In this document: piece after piece, positions 6,806 to 11,315 of the stretch
Layout: each line of letters starts with the position of its first letter
Position numbering within the stretch: position 1 is the stretch's first letter
Assembly: GCA_030037695.1 (NCBI GenBank)
Contig: JASHQF010000103.1
Location: 1 to 11,315, forward strand
From: Thermoplasmata archaeon
Lineage (GTDB): Archaea; Thermoplasmatota; Thermoplasmata; Lutacidiplasmatales; UBA184
Length of the DNA stretch: 11,315 nucleotides
Direction: 5' to 3'
The notes under the pieces: model-generated
Seen by the model: the letters and a program-made list of their open reading frames with translations, nothing else
What the model was told of the DNA's origin: nothing
Database searches by the model: none
Translations under genes and position numbers: made by a program

Positions 6806-7816
6806 TTACCCCACTTCTTCCACATCCAGCGGGGCGTGGGGCGCCCGCCTCCCCCCGAACGCCGGCCCCTCGCGGGGCGGCGCTCGGGTGCGAGGGGGAC
6901 GTCCGTCCCCCGTGGAGTCGTCCTGCAGATCCGGGCGGGCCGTGCCCCCCGGCACCCTCCGGCGCCCGACGCCGAGGGAGGAGGTGAGATCAGGATCGGA
7001 GGCGGGATCGTCCGGGGGCGGCCGCCCTTCCTGGGCGATCCGGTCGACCTGGGCGCCGAGGACCCCGACGCTCCGCTCGAGCCGCGCCACGCGGGCATCG
7101 AACTCGGGCGCCGTGCGCTCGAGCCCCACGACGGACGCTCCTTCGGCCCCCTCGCGCGGCCACCGGACCGGGCCCGAGGGACCCGCTCCCGGACCGCCCG
7201 AGACCCGTGTCAGCTGCTTGACGGCCAGATGCTGGACGACCAGTCCGAGCGGCACGAGGTCGGCGGCGACCGCCGCCTGGATCTCGGAGCCGAGCCGCTC
7301 CCAGTCGGGTTCGGCCCCGTCGGGGGGAAGACGGGCGAGGATCGCCGGGATCGCTCCCTCCGCCGTCTGCCGGATCAGGGTCCGGACCTCCTCCTCACCT
7401 CGTCCGAGGAGGTTCTCGGCGGCCGCGGCGAGGAGCCCGCCGTCGGCCGGCACCTTCGCCTGGAGCGCGAGGTCGACCGACCAACCCGAGGCACTTCCCC
7501 CGCTGCCCGAGTGCAGCGAACGGACGGTGAGCTCGACCTCGACCGGACTGAGCGAAAGGTAGGCCGCGCTCCGGTTCCACGGAGCGACGAACGCCCGGCC
7601 CCCGACCACGATCCTCGGGGGGAGGATCTCGGCGCGCGACCCGCCGGCCGGCGCGGGACCCGAACCGGCGGGCCGCGACCCGCCGTAGAGGACCAGCGCC
7701 CGGTTCGGGGGCACGCGAATGAAGAAACGGCTGTAGAGAACCCACGCGAGGACCGCGCCGCCCGCCGCTAGCGAGGCGGCCGTCGCCCCCACTAGGATCA
7801 GCTGTTCGGGCTCCAC
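6806..7816 (-). CDS. Flotillin-like SPFH (band 7) membrane protein
   Basis: The 336-residue first gene of the operon. One N-terminal membrane helix (about 6-28, LILVGATAASLAAGGAVLAW) is followed by FFIRVPPNRALVLYGG, a typical flotillin opening. IVVGGRAFVAPW (69-80), AYLSLSPVEVELTV (85-98) and the helix AAAENLLGRGEEEVRTLIRQ match the SPFH core, which ends with AADLVPLGLVVQHLAVKQL. SPFH proteins oligomerise on membranes as scaffolds. Unusually, the long Glu/Ala-rich coiled coil of flotillins is missing. After residue 203 there is a Gly/Pro/Arg-rich tail with only a short heptad-like helix (ARVARLERSVGVLGAQVDRI, 241-260). The GTG at 7816 has GAGGG a few bases upstream, and an in-frame TAG lies at 7861-7859 with no start between, so this start is firm. 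Its role here is probably to anchor the GTPase module to the membrane. Confidence 0.88.
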   Translation of the reverse strand: MEPEQLILVGATAASLAAGGAVLAWVLYSRFFIRVPPNRALVLYGGSRPAGSGPAPAGGSRAEILPPRIVVGGRAFVAPWNRSAAYLSLSPVEVELTVRSLHSGSGGSASGWSVDLALQAKVPADGGLLAAAAENLLGRGEEEVRTLIRQTAEGAIPAILARLPPDGAEPDWERLGSEIQAAVAADLVPLGLVVQHLAVKQLTRVSGGPGAGPSGPVRWPREGAEGASVVGLERTAPEFDARVARLERSVGVLGAQVDRIAQEGRPPPDDPASDPDLTSSLGVGRRRVPGGTARPDLQDDSTGDGRPPRTRAPPREGPAFGGRRAPHAPLDVEEVG

Positions 7817-8123
7817 GGCGGCCCTCGTCCGATCCCGGTGGGTGCACGGCGCGCGCCTCTAGCGGGGCGTGCCCGATGCCAGCCGGCGACCCGGACTGGG
7901 CCAGCAACGTGAGATGATACGCGAGAGAAGAGCGCCGTCGCGGTCGATTCGGCTGGCGGCCGCGACTCGACCCCCACTTCGCTCCTCCCCTCGGATCGGA
8001 CCACCGGCGGGGCCGACGGTCCGGTTGGTGTAATACGCCATGATGCGTATATGTACGTACGCATCCGAGCCACGCGATGGGCCACGAGCAGGGGGCAAAG
8101 AGGGTCTGGGGGCGCCGAGCGCG
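7817..8123. other. 307-nt gene-free stretch, presumed promoter region of the SPFH-GTPase operon
   Basis: I find no convincing gene here. It must hold the promoter of the minus-strand operon. AT-rich candidates on the minus strand are GCGTATTACACC (about 8038-8027) and GCGTATCATC (about 7921-7912), neither close to consensus. It also holds the inverted repeat at 8042-8065 and the end of the small membrane-protein operon. Short open frames inside it have no ribosome binding site or recognisable composition. Confidence 0.5.
8042..8065. repeat. Perfect 8+8 bp inverted repeat, candidate operator
   Basis: GATGCGTA (8042-8049) and TACGCATC (8058-8065) are exact reverse complements around the 8-nt spacer TATGTACG. 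The site is AT-richer than its surroundings and lies about 225 bp upstream of the SPFH start and just beyond the end of the small membrane gene. The form suits a dimeric regulator bound to one face of DNA. Function is inferred from position only. Confidence 0.4.
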
Positions 8124-8474
8124 CTAGCCCGTTGACCCTGAGCCCGAGTTTCCCTGTGGGGCGCCGCCCGGGAGGATGAGGCCGCCGGCCGGTGGGCTCG
8201 CCGCTTTGCTGCCGGTGATGATCTGGAGGATCGTCAGGACGAAGGCGACCAACAGGGCGATCAACCCGAGGTAGAACGCGATCAGCCCTTGCCACATCTC
8301 GATCACTCCGAGGGCGGCAGCGACCGAGAAGAGCCCCATCGGGACCGAGAAAATCGTCAGGATCGACGCGTAGTCGGTGTTCTTCAGTCGCTCGGGAGCG
8401 AGGGCGACGAAAGCAGTGGCGAACGTGACGAGCAGCGCCGAAGCCTCGGTGAGGTCAGAGTACAGGATGGGCAT
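8124..8474 (-). CDS. Small three-helix membrane protein, function unknown
   Basis: The 116-residue product has three hydrophobic segments: about 8-28 (LTEASALLVTFATAFVALA), 39-60 (ASILTIFSVPMGLFSVAAAL) and 65-90 (AFYLGLIALLVAFVLTILQI). The tail is Gly/Pro/Ser-rich and probably disordered. No catalytic or metal-binding motif is seen, and I do not recognise the family. The frame continues open upstream to 8552, but the ATG at 8474 is preferred: it gives a normal membrane-protein N-terminus and overlaps the end of the upstream small gene by 20 nt, a typical coupled arrangement. The longer reading would add a Ser/Arg-rich segment lying inside the upstream gene. Confidence 0.72.
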   Translation of the reverse strand: MPILYSDLTEASALLVTFATAFVALAPERLKNTDYASILTIFSVPMGLFSVAAALGVIEMWQGLIAFYLGLIALLVAFVLTILQIITGSKAASPPAGGLILPGGAPQGNSGSGSTG

Positions 8475-8676
8475 AGGCCTTGAGCTCCGATTCGACGAAC
8501 GAGCGAAGCCTAGGGTCCACTCGCCGGAGCTGCTCGAGTCGCTCCGCCACATACACCGGGTCTCGGTCCCGGCCCGACAGGTGCAGCTCTTCGGCGATGT
8601 GGAAGGCGACGGCCTTCGTGGGGCTCACGGCCCTCGCCAGCAAGCTGAGGTGACGCTGCGATCCGGCCACGACCAT
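8455..8676 (-). CDS. Small helical cytosolic protein, function unknown
   Basis: The 73-residue, largely helical, charged protein (KAVAFHIAEELHLSGRDRDP, then YVAERLEQLRRVDPRLRSF) has no signal peptide, membrane helix or cysteine motif. I do not recognise the family. The segment from VYVAERLEQL to ELKAYA looks like two amphipathic helices, possibly a small adaptor or DNA-binding fold, but nothing decides this. A good TATA-like box lies 29 nt (centre) upstream of the ATG, so the transcript is probably leaderless. The gene overlaps the following membrane-protein gene by 20 nt, so the two are likely made together. It runs divergently from the recombinase gene. Confidence 0.62.
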   Translation of the reverse strand: MVVAGSQRHLSLLARAVSPTKAVAFHIAEELHLSGRDRDPVYVAERLEQLRRVDPRLRSFVESELKAYAHPVL

Positions 8677-8700
8677 CGCATCCCCGTGACGCGCTCACGG

Positions 8701-8710
8701 ATACTTAACC
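8701..8710 (-). promoter_or_regulatory. TATA-like box for the two-gene small operon, leaderless spacing
   Basis: GGTTAAGTAT on the minus strand is centred about 29 nt from the ATG at 8676. This is the spacing expected when transcription starts at or next to the start codon, and it supports the 8676 start. Confidence 0.55.
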
Positions 8711-8850
8711 GATCTTCGAGCGACGGACGCCGAAACTCGAGCTGAGAGACACGGATCCAAGACGCTCGTGCTCGAGGGCTTGCGCACGGCCCATCGTCCA
8801 TTGAGCGACGCATCGCCAATTGCTTGAGGGGGAATTCAGCACTCGACCCG

Positions 8851-9828
8851 ATGCCACGAAATCCCCGGAGGGCTGGGAGTTCCTCCAGCCCCCCCTGGCG
8901 CCGAGAGGTGGACCGATTCCTCGAATGGAAGCGAGCCGAATGCTCCGTCGGAGAGGACTGGCTGACGAGGATCCGATGGGAGCTCTGTCGGTTTCCGAAT
9001 CTCCTGGGCCGAGTGGGCCTGGTGGCCGCGCTCCGGCGACCAAAGGACGTTACGCCCGAGATGGTCGACGCTCTCCGAAGGGGGCTCCCTTGGCAGAAGG
9101 CGACGACCGCCCTCCACTTCGCGGCGCTGCGGCAGTTTCTCGCCTGGGGAGGGAACCGCGCGGCAGACCGATCGCGAGTCTGGTCCCTCCCGGGAGGTCA
9201 ACCCGTCCACCGCCGTTGGCTGACCCGGGACCAGCTGGTGAAGCTGTATCGAGGTGCGACCGGGGCGGCTCGCGTCCTGGTCGCGCTCGAGGGGTTCAAC
9301 GGATTGCGGCGCGTGGAGGTGCTGCGATTGCGCGTGAAGGACGTGCTCCTGGAGGAGGACGCCCTTCTCGTCCTAGGCAAGGGTAGGCACGGGGGTAAAT
9401 GGAGGAAGGTACCGATCGCCCGGGCGGGCCGGACCGTGTTACGCGGTGCGATCGAGGGTCACGACCCCTATGACCGCCTGCTGCCCCTGTCCCGGTCGGG
9501 TGCAGATGCCCTGCTCGCGAGGGCCGCCCGGGCCGCGGGATTCGATAGCACGAAGGTCAAGGTCTCCCATCACGATCTCCGCAGGACGTTTGGGCGGCTG
9601 GCCCACGCCGCGGGGATGGATCTCGTCCAGCTGAAGAATCTCCTCGGGCATGCGTCGGTGGAGATGACCGTGCATTACATCGGGCTCGACGCCGAGACGA
9701 TGCGGGCTGGCCTCGAGCGTTTCAGCGACTCCGTCCTGCTCCCGGTCGGTCGTGGCGCGGGGGGGAGAGCCCCCATCGGGGCGGCCCACGGGAGCCTGCC
9801 TTCTCCGGCTGGCCTCGACGGCCTGTAG
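8851..9828 (+). CDS. Tyrosine recombinase (XerC/XerD-like integrase)
   Basis: The 325-residue protein has a complete phage-integrase catalytic domain. Numbered from the ATG at 8851, the motifs are Arg153 in GFNGLRRVEVLRL, Lys177 in LGKGRHGGKW, His241 and Arg244 in SHHDLRRTF, His267 in LLGHASVEMT and the nucleophile Tyr276 in VHYIGL. Residues about 15-105 form the N-terminal SAM-like DNA-binding domain (WRREVDRFLEWKRAECSVGE, then ATTALHFAALRQFLAWGG). The length fits Xer-type and archaeal integrases. It could resolve chromosome dimers or integrate an element; no attachment site or tRNA gene is visible nearby, so I cannot decide. The frame is also open to a TTG at 8824, which would add nine residues. 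GAGGGGG (8826-8832) is too far from the ATG to be a clear ribosome binding site. The C-terminus beyond residue 300 is a Gly/Ala/Pro-rich extension. Confidence 0.92.
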   Translation: MPRNPRRAGSSSSPPWRREVDRFLEWKRAECSVGEDWLTRIRWELCRFPNLLGRVGLVAALRRPKDVTPEMVDALRRGLPWQKATTALHFAALRQFLAWGGNRAADRSRVWSLPGGQPVHRRWLTRDQLVKLYRGATGAARVLVALEGFNGLRRVEVLRLRVKDVLLEEDALLVLGKGRHGGKWRKVPIARAGRTVLRGAIEGHDPYDRLLPLSRSGADALLARAARAAGFDSTKVKVSHHDLRRTFGRLAHAAGMDLVQLKNLLGHASVEMTVHYIGLDAETMRAGLERFSDSVLLPVGRGAGGRAPIGAAHGSLPSPAGLDGL

Positions 9829-9859
9829 AATCGGGAACCGTTCCTTACCCTCCCCGAGG

Positions 9860-9867
9860 GGTTTATC
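9860..9867 (+). promoter_or_regulatory. TATA-like box for the second VOC gene
   Basis: GGTTTATC stands out in GC-rich DNA just after the recombinase gene, about 52 nt from the ATG at 9916. The expected transcription start is near 9890, and the leader contains GAGGTG (9898-9903). Confidence 0.45.
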
Positions 9868-9915
9868 TGACGCGGGGAGGTGCGTGGCCACCGACCGAGA
9901 GGTGTCAGCACTACC

Positions 9916-10284
9916 ATGTCACATCACGCGAAGCTCGACCACGCCGAACTGGTATCCAAGGACCCAGGCGCGACCCAGAAGTTCCTCGAGAAGACGTTCG
10001 GGTTCAAGTTCACGGTGATGGGTCCGGAGATGGGGAACTACCGCATGCACGGCCGCAACGAGGGAGCCATCGTGGCCGCGATCGGAATTCGCGAGCCCAT
10101 GGGCCCCGAGCCCACCGGCTCGATCCCTTACGTGACGGTCCCGAGCATCGATGACGTGCTCAAGGTCGCTCAACCCGCAGGGGCGAAGGTCGTGATGCCG
10201 AAGACGGAGGTGCCCGGCGTGGGTTGGACTGCGATCTTCGTCGCACCGGGCGAGGTTGGCATCGGACTGTTCCAGAACAAGTAG
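9916..10284 (+). CDS. VOC (glyoxalase-like) family protein
   Basis: The 122-residue protein is one VOC subunit. Module 1 begins with KLDHAELVSKDPGATQKFLE, with His9 at the usual first-strand metal position, and runs through FGFKFTVMG. Module 2 begins at IPYVTVPSIDDVLKVAQPAG and ends with WTAIFVAPGEVGIGLFQNK, the common end of small predicted glyoxalase-fold proteins, with Glu113 near the expected last ligand position. The substrate is unknown. It resembles the lyase-type VOC group more than the protein at 616-1014, and the two are not close copies. The ATG at 9916 gives a standard N-terminus; an in-frame GTG at 9880 would add 12 residues and would lie upstream of the predicted transcription start. 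GAGGTG lies 12 nt before the ATG. Confidence 0.88.
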   Translation: MSHHAKLDHAELVSKDPGATQKFLEKTFGFKFTVMGPEMGNYRMHGRNEGAIVAAIGIREPMGPEPTGSIPYVTVPSIDDVLKVAQPAGAKVVMPKTEVPGVGWTAIFVAPGEVGIGLFQNK

Positions 10285-10386
10285 GCCCCCCCCTCCCCGA
10301 CGAGCCCCGCGCCTCGAACAGGACTGACCGCACCCCTCTCCCGCAGGAGGCGGCTCAGGGGGCTCAACCCCTTCTAAGACGACACG

Positions 10387-10394
10387 CCTAAGAT
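10387..10394 (+). promoter_or_regulatory. TATA-like box for the AIM24-family gene
   Basis: CCTAAGAT is centred 34 nt before the ATG at 10425 and predicts a start of transcription near 10416-10418. A second candidate, TTCTAAGA at 10372-10379, is less well placed. Confidence 0.35.
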
Positions 10395-10424
10395 GGTCGC
10401 GCCGCTCGCCTCGCCTGGGTTTCC

Positions 10425-11108
10425 ATGATGCCCCTACCTCCGGCCAGCGGTGCGGCGCCCGCCAACCTCGGCTCGATCCAGGTCAAGACGACCGGAGAGC
10501 TGGTCCCGGTGACCGAAGTGACCCTCGGTGCTGGCGACTCGATCTACTTCGAGCATCACATCTTGCTCTGGATGGACCCCACCGTGCAGCTCACGGCGAA
10601 GGTCCTCAAGGGTGCCGCCCGCCGCATCATGGCGGGGCTTCCCGTCATCGTCACCGAAGCGCACGGTCCGGGGCGGATCGCGTTCTCGCGCGACGGGCCG
10701 GGCCAGATCATTTTCCGCCCGATGCAGCCCGGCCAGCCGCTGCTCGTGCGAGAGCATCAGTTCCTGTTCGCGACCTCGGGCGTCGGCTACAGCTACTTCC
10801 GGGTGAAGGGTCTCGCGAACCTCATGTTCGGCCACTCCGGGATGTGGGTCGATTCCTTTGACGGCACGGGCCTCGTCGCCCTCCACGGCCACGGCAACGT
10901 CTTCGAACGGGTGCTCCAACCCGGGGAACAAATCATCGTGGAGCCGGGGGCCTGGCTGTACCGCGACGCTTCGGTCCAGATGTCCCTCGTCAGCCTGGGC
11001 CTGAAATCGGGGCTGCTCGCGGGGTCCACGATCTATCTGAACCAGTTCGTCGGGCCGGGTCGGCTTGCGTTGCAATCGATGTCCCTGAACCTGCCGTCGG
11101 CCGAATAG
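10425..11108 (+). CDS. AIM24 / DUF124 family protein
   Basis: The 227-residue protein is built of beta-rich repeats typical of the AIM24 (formerly DUF124) family. Recognisable parts are LGAGDSIYFEHHILLWMD (34-51), an AAR segment and HGPGRIAFSRDGPGQIIF (80-97), then LLVREHQFLFATSGVGYSYF and finally LHGHGNVFERVLQPGEQIIV (153-172), ending in GPGRLALQSMS. Bacterial and archaeal members are about this length. The yeast namesake affects mitochondrial inner-membrane organisation; the prokaryotic role is not established. There is no signal peptide or membrane helix, so it is probably cytosolic. The gene opens with two Met codons (10425 and 10428), and either could be used. It has its own promoter and is not obviously coupled to its neighbours. 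Confidence 0.9.
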   Translation: MMPLPPASGAAPANLGSIQVKTTGELVPVTEVTLGAGDSIYFEHHILLWMDPTVQLTAKVLKGAARRIMAGLPVIVTEAHGPGRIAFSRDGPGQIIFRPMQPGQPLLVREHQFLFATSGVGYSYFRVKGLANLMFGHSGMWVDSFDGTGLVALHGHGNVFERVLQPGEQIIVEPGAWLYRDASVQMSLVSLGLKSGLLAGSTIYLNQFVGPGRLALQSMSLNLPSAE

Positions 11109-11212
11109 TTCGCGGGTGAAATACCTGTTGCAACCTTAGGTCGGCGACGGGCCTCGTTCTGGGCACCATACTACCACCGAGCGTTTCCCCCAAGCCCACT
11201 CCCTACACAGAG

Positions 11213-11220
11213 ATCATAAA
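11213..11220 (+). promoter_or_regulatory. TATA-like box for the right-edge methyltransferase gene
   Basis: ATCATAAA is centred about 33 nt upstream of the TTG at 11250, giving a leader of roughly 7-10 nt. It lies in a stretch visibly richer in A/T than the rest of the window. Confidence 0.45.
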
Positions 11221-11249
11221 GGACGACCTCTACACTTCGTTGAGATTCA

Positions 11250-11315
11250 TTGGCCGAGCCAGAAACGTCTAAGGCTCTGGAAGCGAGGGGCGTCAGCCCG
11301 TTTCTCAAGTGGGCA
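11250..11315 (+). CDS. DNA adenine methyltransferase (Dam/D12 class) N-terminus, partial
   Basis: A frame opens at TTG 11250 and stays open for 22 codons to the edge of the window. The peptide begins MAEPETSKALEARG and ends VSPFLKWA. PFLKWA is the start of the PFLKWAGGK signature (SAM-binding motif I) that opens Dam/DpnM-type N6-adenine methyltransferases, normally close to the N-terminus as here. An in-frame TGA at 11241-11243 and the lack of ATG or GTG in the visible part make TTG the only visible start. A TATA-like box lies at suitable spacing. The rest is outside the window, so the catalytic DPPY motif cannot be checked. It may be a solitary methylase or part of a restriction-modification or defence locus to the right. 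Confidence 0.6.
   Translation, partial: MAEPETSKALEARGVSPFLKWA

Noticed and set aside
5726..7771. Plus-strand open frames of 316 and 362 codons opposite the GTPase and SPFH genes
   Set aside because: They are mirror frames of genes with intact P-loop and SPFH signatures; their translations show no recognisable fold or start signals.
7859..8098. 79-codon minus-strand frame in the 7817-8123 gap
   Set aside because: No ribosome binding site, Arg/Gly/Pro-rich composition, and it would fill the region that must hold the operon promoter. An internal Met start gives nothing more convincing.
9829..10424. Possible tRNA gene or attachment site near the recombinase
   Set aside because: I looked for T-loop sequence (GTTCGAA/GTTCRANYC) and paired acceptor arms on both strands and found none; nor did I see direct repeats flanking the recombinase.
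10434..11075. Minus-strand frame of 213 codons opposite the AIM24 gene
   Set aside because: The plus strand matches AIM24 along its whole length. The antisense product is rich in charged residues without pattern.
1..11315. CRISPR array, rRNA or riboswitch
   Set aside because: No regularly spaced repeats, no rRNA-like conserved stretches and no recognisable riboswitch core were seen on either strand.

Overview
This is a GC-rich stretch that reads as an archaeal chromosome. AT-rich, TATA-like boxes recur about 30-55 nt upstream of most starts (for example 413-420 minus, 1741-1748, 8701-8710 minus, 9860-9867, 11213-11220). GTG and TTG starts are frequent, some transcripts look almost leaderless, and the secreted protein at the left edge carries N-glycosylation sequons. 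A Thermoplasmatota-type lineage is my best guess, but nothing here fixes the taxon.

Layout. 1-380 (minus): N-terminus of a secreted protein, probably an S53/pro-kumamolisin-type peptidase, running off the left edge. 616-2243 (plus): three small separately promoted genes, encoding a VOC/glyoxalase-fold protein behind a perfect 18-bp palindrome, an SRPBCC/AHSA1-like protein and a four-helix membrane protein. 2349-3914 (plus): an unrecognised 521-residue protein with an N-terminal charged helix and two low-complexity linkers. 7816-3936 (minus): a tight four-gene operon in the order flotillin-like SPFH membrane protein, intact TRAFAC-type GTPase, short GAP1-like protein, and a second GTPase paralogue with degraded nucleotide-binding motifs. 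The 521-residue gene converges on this operon with a 21-bp gap. 7817-8123: no gene, but an 8+8 bp inverted repeat. 8676-8124 (minus): two overlapping small genes, one cytosolic and one with three membrane helices. 8851-9828 (plus): a complete tyrosine recombinase. 9916-11108 (plus): a second VOC protein and an AIM24-family protein. 11250-11315 (plus): the first 22 codons of a gene whose sequence stops in the Dam-type motif PFLKWA, probably a DNA adenine methyltransferase.

The most interesting part is 3936-7816. Linked TRAFAC-clade (DO-GTPase-like) GTPases and GAP1-type proteins are known from comparative genomics of predicted NTP-dependent conflict/signalling systems. Here they appear as an active GTPase and a pseudo-GTPase flanking a minimal GAP1-like protein, headed by a single-pass flotillin-like protein. 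My inference is a membrane-anchored GTPase switch, with the SPFH protein as scaffold, the intact GTPase as the motor or sensor and the degenerate paralogue as partner or regulator. The convergent 521-residue protein is a possible but unproven component. The nearby integrase and the right-edge methyltransferase, in visibly lower-GC DNA, suggest accessory sequence.
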